In this document: one piece after another, positions 20,300-29,569 of the stretch
How positions within the stretch are numbered: position 1 is the first letter of the stretch
How the letters are laid out: every line of letters begins with the position of its first letter
DNA from: Agaribacterium sp. ZY112
GTDB taxonomy: Bacteria; Pseudomonadota; Gammaproteobacteria; Pseudomonadales; Cellvibrionaceae
DNA: 64,000 nt
Direction: 5' to 3'
Assembly: GCF_041346925.1 (NCBI RefSeq)
Contig: NZ_CP166840.1
Location: forward strand, 1,982,501 to 2,046,500
Translations under genes and position numbers: made by a program
Notes under the pieces: model-generated
Database searches by the model: none
What the model saw: only the letters and a program-made list of their open reading frames with translations
What the model was told of the DNA's origin: nothing

Positions 20300-22219
20300 C
20301 TAAGCTAGTTCAAAAGCGATACGTCGCTTGTCTAAATCGATGCCGCTAATTTTGATTTCCACCTCATCATTGGCGTACCACGTGTTGTCACCGACACTTA
20401 GCTTAAGGCGTTTGGCATCAAACTGTTTTTCAACTTTTTTATCGAATAAGACAAAGCCTTCGATACCGGTTTCATCTAAACGTACGCCAAAGCCCTGTTG
20501 AGTAACGATGCGTACGCGCCCCGTAGCAGTTTGGCCAAGCAGTGTTTGGCCAAATAAACAGTGTAACCACTGTAGTAGCTCTCTATCTGCTTGACGCCCA
20601 TTGCGGATACTTTCATTTAGTTCAGCAAGCTGGGCGTCGTTTAAGCTTGGTGCTTTTTGGCCTTTGAGTATGGCTTGTATACACCAGTGGTTATAGAGAT
20701 CAGCAAAACGACGAATCGGCGAGGTCATCGGTGCGTAATGAGCTACGCCAAGACCAAAGTGAGGGCCTGCCTCGGTGCTAAGTTCTGCGCCTTGCATGAG
20801 TCTGCGCAGTGCGGGTAGGAATTTAGCCTTTTCTGAGTCCGCAGTTAGGGTGCGCTGCATGCTGTTGTGAGCTTCTAGGCTGCTCAGATCACCAAAGTCT
20901 AAGCCCTCTTCCTTAAAGAGTGCGACAGCCTCACCTACACGATCCTCTCTAAAGCCTTTGTGCACCATAAATAAGCCACATTGGTGCTTAGCAAGAAACT
21001 CACCTGCAGCCATGTTACAGGCAACCATAGACTCTTCTACAAGCTGTTGTGCGCTGTTTCTTTGGCGAGGGGTAATGCTTTCAATATGACCTTTGTCGTC
21101 AAGTCGATGATCGTAGTCGCCGTGGTCTTCATTTAAAAGGAAGTGGGTTTCACGATAGTCTCGGCGTTTTTGGCTTAGTTCGGCAAGCGTATCGAGTGAG
21201 GTGCTCAATGGTGCGTCTAGGCCTTCCGCATCACTGTTATCTAAATAGTTGGCAACCTGCTCGTAGCTGAGTTTGGCGGCCGAGTTGATTTCGGCAAGTT
21301 GAAACTCAGAGTGAGTGACTTCTCCTTGCGAAGATAATTTGAGGTTGCAAACTAAAGCTGGTTTTACTTTTTTCTCTTCTAAAGAAAATGCGTAATGAGC
21401 AATGGCTGCCGGTAGCATTGGAACAGTTCCGCCTAGCAAATAAACAGACTGGCTGCAGCTTTGGGCTTGCTTAGCAATGGGGGTGTCGGCCTGTAAGAAG
21501 CTGGCAGGGTCCGCTATCGCAATATGCAATAGGTAGTTATCACCTTGTTTCTCGGCGAACAGGGCGTCATCCATGTCGAGAGTTGAAGCAGAATCGATGG
21601 TTACAAAAGGCAGGGCTTTGAGGTCGATGCGTTCGCCGAATTCTTGTTCGCTAAAGCATTTTTGGATGTCTTCAAGCTGCTTGTTGTGGCTTTCAGTGTT
21701 GCGGTAGTTGAGATCAAACTTAGCTTTAATGTATTTGTGCTCGATATATGGATCATCTGGCTGGCCAATACGAAACAAGATATTTGCTTGGGGGCGAGCA
21801 TCTTTCCAAGGGTGGCGAGCAATTTTTGCGACAACAAAATCACCCTCTTTAGCGCTTTTACGTTGTTGCGGCGGCACAAAAATCCAGCGGTTAAAATCTC
21901 GGCCGCTCGGTGCGATAAAGTGACCTTTACCTTTTACTCGATACTGACCTACAAATTTACCTATGCCTTGGCTTAATAAGGCTTCAAGCTCGGCATCAAA
22001 TTTACCTTTGTCGTTTTCGGTGAGGCAAACTTTAACTCTATCGCCGGGAAGAACCTTATCCATTTTGTCGGGCGAGAGAAAAGCATCTCGACCGTCATCA
22101 CAGCGAACAAAGCCAAAACGCCCGCTCGTTGCAGCAACCACACCCTCGGCGTAGTCTTTAGTTGCTTGTATGTCAGCTTTCAGCTGATTTAGGGCGGCGA
22201 ACGCGTTTGGATCTAACAT
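20300..22219 (-). CDS. rnb: Exoribonuclease II (RNB family)
   Basis: 639 aa, matching RNase II (E. coli 644 aa) rather than RNase R (about 810 aa). It degrades single-stranded RNA 3' to 5'. The order is N-terminal cold-shock/OB domains (about 1-170), the RNB catalytic domain with TIDSASTLDMDDALFAE (metal-binding aspartates) near residue 210 and an HYAPMTSPIRRFADLYNHW block near residue 490, then a C-terminal S1-like domain. It is a single-gene unit on the minus strand. Confidence 0.93.
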   Translation of the reverse strand: MLDPNAFAALNQLKADIQATKDYAEGVVAATSGRFGFVRCDDGRDAFLSPDKMDKVLPGDRVKVCLTENDKGKFDAELEALLSQGIGKFVGQYRVKGKGHFIAPSGRDFNRWIFVPPQQRKSAKEGDFVVAKIARHPWKDARPQANILFRIGQPDDPYIEHKYIKAKFDLNYRNTESHNKQLEDIQKCFSEQEFGERIDLKALPFVTIDSASTLDMDDALFAEKQGDNYLLHIAIADPASFLQADTPIAKQAQSCSQSVYLLGGTVPMLPAAIAHYAFSLEEKKVKPALVCNLKLSSQGEVTHSEFQLAEINSAAKLSYEQVANYLDNSDAEGLDAPLSTSLDTLAELSQKRRDYRETHFLLNEDHGDYDHRLDDKGHIESITPRQRNSAQQLVEESMVACNMAAGEFLAKHQCGLFMVHKGFREDRVGEAVALFKEEGLDFGDLSSLEAHNSMQRTLTADSEKAKFLPALRRLMQGAELSTEAGPHFGLGVAHYAPMTSPIRRFADLYNHWCIQAILKGQKAPSLNDAQLAELNESIRNGRQADRELLQWLHCLFGQTLLGQTATGRVRIVTQQGFGVRLDETGIEGFVLFDKKVEKQFDAKRLKLSVGDNTWYANDEVEIKISGIDLDKRRIAFELA

Positions 22220-22396
22220 AGGATGTTTTTGTCTCGGAGCATGAAAAGGTCGCGATTTTAACAGGTTTTTAAATCCTGCATATGAGTCTTGCTAAGTAAG
22301 GGCCTGAGTTCTGAGAATGAGCTCAGTTGGCACTAAAGTGCTACTTGTCGTAACATGCAACTCTTTAGTGCTAGTATTAGTGAGAGCTACAGCACA

Positions 22397-22867
22397 TTAT
22401 TGGCAATTACTGAAGTTTTGTTGGCGCCATGCTTCATAGACAATAACAGAGCAGGCGTTGCTTAAGTTCATGCTTCGGCTTCCCTCTAACATAGGGATTC
22501 GAACGATCTTGTCCGAACCGCACTCATTGAGTGCATTATCGGGAAGGCCTCGTGTTTCAGGGCCAAAGAGTAGGTAGTCGCCAAACTTGAAATCAGTTTC
22601 ACAATGATTGCGTGTGCCTTTGGTCGATAGAGCCCACATGCGCTCGGGTGCTTCATCGTTTAGAAAATCCTCCCATGAGGCGTGGCGAGCAATAGAGGCC
22701 CACTCGCCGTAATCGAGGCCAGCGCGTCTTAAGCGCTTGTCATCGAGCTCGAAACCTAAGGGTTCAATGACGTGTAAGCGACAAGGGGTGTTGGCGCAGA
22801 GGCGGATTATATTGCCCGTATTAGGCGGTATTTCCGGTTGGAACAAAACGATGTTAAATTGATTCAT
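22397..22867 (-). CDS. trmL: tRNA (cytidine/uridine-34 2'-O)-methyltransferase TrmL
   Basis: 156 aa SPOUT methyltransferase (E. coli TrmL 157 aa) that methylates the wobble ribose of tRNA-Leu. Family blocks are [18 protein letters not shown] at the N-terminus, [16 protein letters not shown] in the middle, and the trefoil-knot SAM site [11 protein letters not shown] and [13 protein letters not shown] end (seen as [19 protein letters not shown]). It is divergent from the msh operon. Confidence 0.96.
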   Translation of the reverse strand: MNQFNIVLFQPEIPPNTGNIIRLCANTPCRLHVIEPLGFELDDKRLRRAGLDYGEWASIARHASWEDFLNDEAPERMWALSTKGTRNHCETDFKFGDYLLFGPETRGLPDNALNECGSDKIVRIPMLEGSRSMNLSNACSVIVYEAWRQQNFSNCQ

Positions 22868-22974
22868 AGGTATATCGGGATTCTTAGGCCTAGAGTAGTT
22901 ATGCTCGGTAGCTCTATAATAAAACTAATCCATAAATAGAAGCTATATTGCTTGTATAAAAGGAAACTACTCAT

Positions 22975-23001
22975 ATGAGTGCAAATGAGGGGGATGCATG
23001 A
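22975..23001 (+). CDS. Possible 8-codon leader peptide overlapping mshI
   Basis: ATG at 22975 follows an AAAAGGA site (22959-22965) and reads MSANEGDA before a TGA at 22999-23001 that overlaps the mshI start (ATGA). The spacing and overlap suggest translational coupling into mshI. The peptide is too short for similarity evidence, and mshI also has its own GAGGGGG site 4 bp before its ATG, so this is tentative. Confidence 0.35.
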   Translation: MSANEGDA

Positions 23002-23912
23002 GCTGGATGGCGAGTTTGTCACGGCCAAAGGCGTGTGTCTGCATAGAGTTAGGGGCTGAATACCTCAGCTTTGCTGTGCGTGATAATACAAGTGGGAAGC
23101 TAAGTTGTTTGGCATCTCAGCACTGCCCCAAAGGTTCAGCGTCATGGCTGGAGGTAGTACAAGCTTATATTGATAAACATCAGCTGCAAGGGCTCGGTTG
23201 TCGTCTTGTGTTACCCGCAAGTGAATATCAATTACTGCTTGTTGAGGCGCCAGAGGTTCCTGAAGCCGAGTTGCGTCAAGCACTTACTTGGCGAGTAAAA
23301 GACCTGCTCACAGGTAGTGTAGAAGAGAGCGTTGTCGATGTCTTTTCTCTGCCTGCTGGTGTCAGCCGTGGTGGCAAAGCAATGGCTTATGTTGTGGCTG
23401 CTAATAAGGCTTTAATTCTTTCTTTAGTCGACCTGTGTAAAAAAGCAGAGCTGAAGTTGCAAAGCATTGATATCGAAGTGCTCGCCATTCGAAACTTGCT
23501 TTTGAACCGAGACCTTGAGCGTGGAGCGGCGGTTGTGCGGTTACGCTCAGGTTCTGGTGATGTCAGTATTTATCGAAACAATGAGCTCTATTTATCTAGA
23601 AACTTCAAACTAGCTTATGGCGGCGGGTTGCTTGATGACTTACCTGTGGATCAGCTTGCTTTAGAAGTTCAGCGTTCATTGGATTATTTTGAGAGGCAAA
23701 TGGGGCAAATTCCTCCCGGTATTTTGTTATTAACTGGCGAAGGTATCGGTACTGAAAAAATCACTGAGCACTTTAAGGCAGCCCTTTCTTTACCGGTGGA
23801 GCTCCTTGACCCAGCTAAAGGTCTGGATGTTCAGACGGATCAGTTAGACGAGGGGCTCTTACAGCTTTGTACGGCGGCTATTGGCGGCCTATTACGGGTT
23901 GAGGGCGAGTAA
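22998..23912 (+). CDS. mshI: MSHA biogenesis protein MshI (PilM-like)
   Basis: 304 aa, cytoplasmic actin-like protein of the MSHA type IV pilus alignment complex, the counterpart of PilM. The N-terminus (ACVCIELGAEYLSFAV) and the internal LVEAPEVPEAELRQALTWRVKDLL block match MshI/PilM proteins. It is expected to bind the cytoplasmic tail of the PilN-like protein encoded just downstream (23915). First large gene of a run of 16 msh genes on one strand. Confidence 0.9.
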   Translation: MSWMASLSRPKACVCIELGAEYLSFAVRDNTSGKLSCLASQHCPKGSASWLEVVQAYIDKHQLQGLGCRLVLPASEYQLLLVEAPEVPEAELRQALTWRVKDLLTGSVEESVVDVFSLPAGVSRGGKAMAYVVAANKALILSLVDLCKKAELKLQSIDIEVLAIRNLLLNRDLERGAAVVRLRSGSGDVSIYRNNELYLSRNFKLAYGGGLLDDLPVDQLALEVQRSLDYFERQMGQIPPGILLLTGEGIGTEKITEHFKAALSLPVELLDPAKGLDVQTDQLDEGLLQLCTAAIGGLLRVEGE

Positions 23913-23914
23913 GT

Positions 23915-24529
23915 ATGCAAAATATTAATTTATATCTGCCAGAACTTCGTGATAAGCAAGAATGGTTAACCGCTTATAGTCTGGGTTTAAGCTGTATTGG
24001 TTTTATTATTGTGCTGTTGATAGCAGGTTTCGTGAACCAGCATCGATTAAATGCGTTTGAAGAAAGTCTCGATACTTTAGAGTTGGCAGTAGCGGCTTCT
24101 ACGGGCCGTGTAGAAAGCATTCGCAATCGCGCGCCAGCGGGTAACAGCATAAAACTTGATCAACAGCTAGAGCACTTAAGAGCCGCTGTTGCTAGCCGCT
24201 TGTTGGTAAAGGACTTGATTGAAGGGCAGAGCCTCGGCAATAACGATGGATATTCTTCTCGTTTAGCTGTTTTAGCCCAATATAGCCGCGATCAATTTAG
24301 TTTAAATCGTTTTCGCTTTTCTCGAGGCGCGAGTTTGGTTGAGTTAGCTGGAGTCACAACTCAGCCTGAATCTGTGGTGGTCTTGGCGGATCAATTAAAA
24401 ACCAATACTCCCTATGAAGAGGCCTCCTTTGGTGTCTTAACCATGCAGCCTAATGTTAAACGGCGCTCGCAGTTTCTTTTTCACTTTGGCTATGAGCCTC
24501 TATTTACAGCAGAGGGAGACCTTAAGTGA
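23915..24529 (+). CDS. MSHA biogenesis protein, PilN-like
   Basis: 204 aa inner-membrane protein: short cytoplasmic N-terminus MQNINLYLPELRDKQEW, one transmembrane helix at about 20-42, then a periplasmic coiled-coil and ferredoxin-like domain. The N-terminal INLY motif is what PilM-type proteins bind. It is separated from mshI by 2 bp and overlapped by mshJ (GTGA). It corresponds to the gene often annotated mshI2 or to a PilN ortholog. Confidence 0.82.
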   Translation: MQNINLYLPELRDKQEWLTAYSLGLSCIGFIIVLLIAGFVNQHRLNAFEESLDTLELAVAASTGRVESIRNRAPAGNSIKLDQQLEHLRAAVASRLLVKDLIEGQSLGNNDGYSSRLAVLAQYSRDQFSLNRFRFSRGASLVELAGVTTQPESVVVLADQLKTNTPYEEASFGVLTMQPNVKRRSQFLFHFGYEPLFTAEGDLK

Positions 24530-25227
24530 AGGCTCAATTAGAAAAATATATGGCTGCATTTAATCAGCGCAATTTGCGTGAGCGTATATTAATTGCGCTT
24601 GCCACTTTGGTTATTATTTATTTGATTTGGAGTCTGAGCTTTTATAAGCAGTCTCGCGCTAGAGCTTTGCAGCTACAAGATAGACAGGCCTTGATTGTTC
24701 AGGAAATGGCCCAGCTTGCAGAAGAGGAGCGTCTTTATACCGACATTCTTTTAAATAACCCTAACCTTAAAAAAACCAAAGACATAAAGGTTTTAGAGAA
24801 AAGGCTGCAAGATTTAGATCATGAACTAGTAAATTTAAGTGTGGGTTTGGTTGAGGCACAGCAGTTACCGCAGGTGATTCGCAGCATGCTTAATCAGCAA
24901 GCAGAGCTTAGTTTGCTTGGTATGGAAGCCCAAGCCCCTCAACTGCTTAGCTTTGAAAGTGAAGAGCTAGAAGGTGACGAGCAAATTGATGATGATGGCT
25001 TTGTTATGGAGTCGACGTCGAAAAAGGTGGGGGTTTACAAACACAGTGTTGTTTTTAAGTTAAAGGGTAACTATTTCGACTTGCTTAGTTACTTAAAGGC
25101 GCTAGAGCAAAGCTCGTGGCAATTTTATTGGTCTTCTCTTGATTATAAAGTTACCAAGTGGCCAGGAGCTGAAATTCAACTTGAAGCTTATACGCTTTCG
25201 ACTGAGCGAGGTTTTATTGATGAATAA
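24526..25227 (+). CDS. mshJ: MSHA biogenesis protein MshJ (PilO-like)
   Basis: 233 aa with a GTG start overlapping the upstream stop (GTGA) and a GAGGGAGA site. The cytoplasmic N-terminus is followed by a transmembrane helix (about 20-40) and a periplasmic coiled coil, as in PilO. With the PilM- and PilN-like proteins it forms the inner-membrane alignment complex linking the motor to the secretin. Its end overlaps mshK. Confidence 0.85.
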   Translation: MKAQLEKYMAAFNQRNLRERILIALATLVIIYLIWSLSFYKQSRARALQLQDRQALIVQEMAQLAEEERLYTDILLNNPNLKKTKDIKVLEKRLQDLDHELVNLSVGLVEAQQLPQVIRSMLNQQAELSLLGMEAQAPQLLSFESEELEGDEQIDDDGFVMESTSKKVGVYKHSVVFKLKGNYFDLLSYLKALEQSSWQFYWSSLDYKVTKWPGAEIQLEAYTLSTERGFIDE

Positions 25228-25543
25228 ACTAGTTGCAGGCTTACTGTTAATGCTAGCAGTAGATGCCTTTGCTCAAGCGGCGGAGCTGCGTGATCCTACT
25301 CGTCCTCTTAACTATCGCCCAGCTAAAATCCAGAGCGTTAACCTTGAATTACAGGCTGTTTTTATTCGCACATCTGGCAATAGCGCCATTATTAATGGCC
25401 GTAGCCTTGAACTTGGGCAGCGCATATCTGGTTGGACTCTCACAAATATTAAGCGTAATAGTGTGCAGTTGCGCTCACAGGGCAAAGTGAAAAATTTAAC
25501 TTTGCGCAAACAGTTACTCGCTACCACCAAAGCCGATTCGTAA
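25220..25543 (+). CDS. mshK: MSHA biogenesis protein MshK (PilP-like)
   Basis: 107 aa from ATG 25220, which overlaps mshJ by 8 nt; the frame is open upstream, but the signal peptide MNKLVAGLLLMLAVDAFAQAAEL fixes the start. The mature part begins LRDPTRPLNYRP and has the short beta-domain NGRSLELGQRISGWTLTNI seen in MshK and GspC/PilP-like periplasmic proteins, which bridge alignment complex and secretin. Confidence 0.85.
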   Translation: MNKLVAGLLLMLAVDAFAQAAELRDPTRPLNYRPAKIQSVNLELQAVFIRTSGNSAIINGRSLELGQRISGWTLTNIKRNSVQLRSQGKVKNLTLRKQLLATTKADS

Positions 25544-25560
25544 TTGGCTGAACTTAGATA

Positions 25561-27267
25561 ATGGTTAATTACATGCTAAAGAATAAGTTACTGAAGCAAG
25601 AGCCTTTTTGGGTTGTACGATCGCTATTAGTACTAAGCTGCTGTGTTTTATCTGGCTGTATTACTCAGCCTCCAGGCACCACTACGGCAGAGGAAGAGTA
25701 TCAGAGTTTTGTGGCACCACCTGAAGAAGCGGAAGAGGTTGAGGTTCCAGCTCAAGTGGATGATGCTCTTGCTGGAGCGGGGCAACAAAAAGCAGCTGTC
25801 AAACCGACTCTGGCTCGTTTTGATGTATCCGTGAAAAATATTCCAGCCCGCTTGTTTTTTGTGAGTTTGGTTAGTGAATCGGGTGAAAATGTTGTCGCTC
25901 ACCCTGAAATTGAAGGGCAAATAAGTCTTGATTTACGTAATGTCAGCATCGATGAAGTGCTTAGTGTAGTTCGCGATGTTTATGGTTATGAATATCAGCA
26001 TAAAGACGGCATCTACACGATTTACCCGCGTAAATTGCGCACTCAGGTATTTCCTATTGATTACTTAGATATTCAGCGTGTTGGGGTTAGTGACACCTCG
26101 GTATTAATTGGAACGGCGGATACGTCAAATAATAATCGTAATAACGGCTCTGGGGGGAATGTGTCTAATAGCCCCAGCCAAAATACGGCAAACTTATTAG
26201 ATTATCTTGGCGAAGGTGATGAAAGCTCTAAGCAAGGGGATGGCATGACCCCAGGCTCGCGAGTACAAACATTAAATAAAACGGATTTCTGGTCGAGCCT
26301 ACAGACAACCTTAGTTGGCATTATTGGCGGTGAAAGTGATGGTCGCTTTGTAATGACAAATCCTCAAGCAGGGGTCGTGGTTGTCAAAGCCTTACCGACT
26401 GAGCTCGGCACTGTGCGTGATTTTCTTGAGCAAAGTGAGTTAAGCGTTCAGCGTCAAGTGGTATTAGAAACCAAAATTTTGGAAGTCCAACTTAATGATC
26501 ATCATGCCAATGGGGTTAATTGGGGGGCTATTGGTGGTGCTTTAGCAGTAACTCAGAACATAAGCGCAATAGGCGATATTGCTGAGGTTATTGTCGATTC
26601 AGGCGATGCCGGACAGGTTGTTTTCTCGTCTGCTATTGGCGTGGCTGATATTACTGACCTTATTCACTTACTCGATCAGCAAGGTGATGTACAGGTGTTA
26701 TCAAGCCCGCGTATTTCAACCGTAAATAACCAAAAAGCAGTGATTCGTGTAGGTTCAGATGAGTACTTTGTGACAGGTATTTCGAATACCCAAACTACCA
26801 GTGCTGCCACCGTTAACAATACGCCAGAGATCGAATTAAGCCCATTCTTTAGCGGTATTAGCTTGGATGTTACTCCTCAAATTGCAGATGACGGTGATGT
26901 GATTCTTCATATTCATCCCATCGTTAGTAATGTAAAAGATCAAATTAAGGAGATCGCCTTAGGCGAAGATAGCTTCTCTTTACCTTTGGCTCATCGTGAT
27001 GTGCGTGAGTCCGATTCCATTGTTCGAGCCGAAAACGGTCAAGTGGTTGTGCTTGGCGGCTTGATGCAAGAAACCACTCAGGACACCAGTACCGACAGAG
27101 GCTTTTTGGCGAGCATCCCAATTATTAATACCTTGTTTAAGCACGAAGAGCAAAAGCTTAATAAAACGGAGCTGGTTATCTTGATGCGTCCTATTGTGAT
27201 TGAGGATGGCACTTGGGAGCAGATCGTTTCTGATGGCCAAGCCGCTTTTGAAAATGGTGGGCGCTAG
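25561..27267 (+). CDS. mshL: MSHA secretin MshL
   Basis: 568 aa outer-membrane secretin lipoprotein. The signal ends in the lipobox LSGC (CVLSGC near residue 33). An N-terminal STN-like domain (FDVSVKNIPARLFFVSLVSESG) and N1-like modules precede the secretin core: VQRQVVLETKILEVQLNDHHANGVNWG, VQVLSSPRISTVNNQKA, and the C-terminal ENGQVVVLGGLMQE with LASIPIINTLFK. It makes the pore through which the pilus exits. A low-complexity N/S-rich linker lies near 180-230. A 7-bp inverted repeat (27264-27282) overlaps its stop codon. Start at ATG 25561 or 25573 is undecided. Confidence 0.93.
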   Translation: MVNYMLKNKLLKQEPFWVVRSLLVLSCCVLSGCITQPPGTTTAEEEYQSFVAPPEEAEEVEVPAQVDDALAGAGQQKAAVKPTLARFDVSVKNIPARLFFVSLVSESGENVVAHPEIEGQISLDLRNVSIDEVLSVVRDVYGYEYQHKDGIYTIYPRKLRTQVFPIDYLDIQRVGVSDTSVLIGTADTSNNNRNNGSGGNVSNSPSQNTANLLDYLGEGDESSKQGDGMTPGSRVQTLNKTDFWSSLQTTLVGIIGGESDGRFVMTNPQAGVVVVKALPTELGTVRDFLEQSELSVQRQVVLETKILEVQLNDHHANGVNWGAIGGALAVTQNISAIGDIAEVIVDSGDAGQVVFSSAIGVADITDLIHLLDQQGDVQVLSSPRISTVNNQKAVIRVGSDEYFVTGISNTQTTSAATVNNTPEIELSPFFSGISLDVTPQIADDGDVILHIHPIVSNVKDQIKEIALGEDSFSLPLAHRDVRESDSIVRAENGQVVVLGGLMQETTQDTSTDRGFLASIPIINTLFKHEEQKLNKTELVILMRPIVIEDGTWEQIVSDGQAAFENGGR

Positions 27268-27302
27268 CATCTTCTATGCTAGGCCTATAGAGCCTCAACA
27301 TT

Positions 27303-28178
27303 ATGTATGACTCTCACTTTAATTTCTCTGAGTTGCCGTTTTCGTTAACCCCGGATACGCAATTTTTCTTAAATCAGAGAAGTCACAAGGATGCTCTAAG
27401 CACGATTTTAGTGGCCCTTAAGCACAGCGAAGGTTTTGTTAAGGTTGTTGGTGAGGTTGGTACAGGCAAGACCCTTCTCAGTCGCATACTGCTTGCTGAG
27501 CTTAAAAAAGATTGTGTAACTGCTTATGTTCCCAACCCTTATTTAAGCCCGGATGAGCTGAAGTCTTTTGTTGCACAAGAGGTGGGCGCTCAGTTTGATA
27601 AAGACATGGCTTCTCATGAGTTGATGTCGGCTTTATATCGGCGTTTAGTTCAGGTGCATCGCACGGGCAAACAAGTTGTACTCATTGTCGATGAAGCTCA
27701 AGCAATGCCGCGTGATACCGTCGAATGTTTGCGCCTTTTAACAAACTTAGAAACAGAAAAACGTAAATTGCTTCAGGTTGTTATGTTGGGGCAGCCCGAA
27801 TTAGATAAGCTTTTAAATCGCAGTGATTTACGCCAACTTAAGCAGCGTATTGTGTTTTCTGAATATCTAAAGCCATTAGATAAGAGCGCCTGCCGTGCTT
27901 ATATTCGTCACCGTTTAAATTCTGTTTGCTCAAATGGCGAGAATATTTTCTCGGTATCGGCAATGGATTTGGTGCAAAAGGCGTCTGGCGGTATTCCTCG
28001 CTTGGTGAATATCTTATGTCATAAAAGTTTGATTGCAGCTTATGGGCGAGGGCATAAACAAGTGGCTTTATGGCATGTCGCCAAAGCCATTAAAGACACA
28101 CAAGAAAGTAAAGCTCGGATATTGGCTAGGCTTCTCTCGATGGAGTTATGGTCACCACGAGGGGAGCTTGTTGAGTGA
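27303..28178 (+). CDS. mshM: MSHA biogenesis ATPase MshM (ExeA-like)
   Basis: 291 aa AAA ATPase. It opens MYDSHFNFSELPFSLTPD, typical of ExeA/MshM proteins, then has Walker A GEVGTGKTLLSR near residue 56, Walker B VVLIVDEAQAMP near residue 130, sensor-type LLQVVMLGQPELDKLL, and GGIPRLVNILC near residue 235. It lacks the membrane and peptidoglycan-binding part of GspA. The next gene starts with GTGA overlap. Role: assembly of the pilus system through the peptidoglycan layer is presumed from ExeA. Confidence 0.9.
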   Translation: MYDSHFNFSELPFSLTPDTQFFLNQRSHKDALSTILVALKHSEGFVKVVGEVGTGKTLLSRILLAELKKDCVTAYVPNPYLSPDELKSFVAQEVGAQFDKDMASHELMSALYRRLVQVHRTGKQVVLIVDEAQAMPRDTVECLRLLTNLETEKRKLLQVVMLGQPELDKLLNRSDLRQLKQRIVFSEYLKPLDKSACRAYIRHRLNSVCSNGENIFSVSAMDLVQKASGGIPRLVNILCHKSLIAAYGRGHKQVALWHVAKAIKDTQESKARILARLLSMELWSPRGELVE

Positions 28179-29569
28179 GTTTAATTAATGATGCCCTTAG
28201 CGACTTAGAGCAAAGGCAGGCAGGCTCTGTCAAATCTAAATCTTCGTACTTGTCTTACCTAGTATTACTTGCCTTGGTGTGTTTTGTTGCTGGAGCCTTA
28301 GTTGCCGCAGGGTATTGGCTTGCTAGCAGCAGCTTAAATAGTGCTAAGGCTTCTTCAACGATACTTAAGCTAAGTTCGCAGGCTGAACACAAGTCAGGGT
28401 TATTGGCTGTAAAGAATAGTGAGTCGGAGCTTGTTGAAACTAAAGACTCTCTAAATATTACTGGTGATCAGAAGGCGGAGCCGCTGGCTGAGGTGTCTAC
28501 AGCATCAAAGCCCTCTGTACTTCCAGCGCAAAGCCCCCAAGTACAGCCTAACCCAGAGGAGCAGCTGGCTCTGCGAAAAACAATGCTCTCGAATAAAGCG
28601 GAGCAGGCATATAAAGGGCAGCGCTTAACTATTCCTGAAAATGACAGCGCCGTTTTTTATTATCGCCAGTTATTGGTTCTAGATAGCCAGAATGAGGCTG
28701 CAATTCAAGGCATGGTGAAGGTTAAAAAACGCTATGTAGCATTGTATAAGCAAGCCTTAGAGCAAAGTGATAAAGATAAAGCTGAGTTATATCTAACACG
28801 TTTATCCTCTTTGCTTAGTTCTGAAGAGGTGCCTGTTTATGGTAAACAAATCGATACTCTACGACAGGAGTATCTAGCTGCTGTTAACTCTAAGCCTCGT
28901 CAGGAGTCGCATCTTCAGGAGCCGAAGCTTGCAGACGCTGCTCTTAATTCTGACTCTTCTTCGGCCTTATCTATCTCTAAATCTGGTCAGCAGCGTAGTA
29001 CTGAAAAATTACTTGAGCTTGAATCCTTAATTGCTCAAGGTGATTTGATTGGCGCTAGGCAGTTTGCTGAGCAGCATAAACAGGCCTTAGTAACGGATGA
29101 GCGTTTTGTTGACGCTTTACTTACTGTGTATTTGGCTCAGCAAGATTGGCTGGCTTTAAATGCCTTATTGACTGAGCAGGAGTCTCAAGATCGAGTCTAT
29201 CCTTTTTATCAGGCTAAACTTATTCAGCATTACCAAGGTGATAACACGGCACGTAAATACTTATCGTCACATAAAAATATGTCAAGTCGTGCCCGTGCTA
29301 TGTACGCGTCTTTGTTACAGAAAAATAAACAATATGAGCCGGCCTTAAATCAATATCGTATTTTAATCGAAGGCGATACCAATAATGCATTGTATTGGCT
29401 TGGCCGCGCTATAAACGCAGACAAGCTAAAGCTTTACGATGAGGCTCGAACTGCTTATAGCGCCAGTGCGCGTATTGGTGGTCACAGTAAGGCTATTGAA
29501 GACTTTATACGTGAGCGCTATACCCGCTTAGAGAAACTTGAACAAGCAAAGGATATTAGTCAGTCATGA
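28175..29569 (+). CDS. mshN: MSHA biogenesis protein MshN (TPR protein)
   Basis: 464 aa with a GTG start overlapping mshM. The N-terminus MSLINDALSDLEQRQ is the GspB/MshN signature; a transmembrane helix lies at about 26-50, then a low-complexity periplasmic linker and C-terminal TPR-like helical repeats (about 270-450). It pairs with MshM as GspB pairs with GspA. It overlaps mshE (ATGA). Confidence 0.85.
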   Translation: MSLINDALSDLEQRQAGSVKSKSSYLSYLVLLALVCFVAGALVAAGYWLASSSLNSAKASSTILKLSSQAEHKSGLLAVKNSESELVETKDSLNITGDQKAEPLAEVSTASKPSVLPAQSPQVQPNPEEQLALRKTMLSNKAEQAYKGQRLTIPENDSAVFYYRQLLVLDSQNEAAIQGMVKVKKRYVALYKQALEQSDKDKAELYLTRLSSLLSSEEVPVYGKQIDTLRQEYLAAVNSKPRQESHLQEPKLADAALNSDSSSALSISKSGQQRSTEKLLELESLIAQGDLIGARQFAEQHKQALVTDERFVDALLTVYLAQQDWLALNALLTEQESQDRVYPFYQAKLIQHYQGDNTARKYLSSHKNMSSRARAMYASLLQKNKQYEPALNQYRILIEGDTNNALYWLGRAINADKLKLYDEARTAYSASARIGGHSKAIEDFIRERYTRLEKLEQAKDISQS

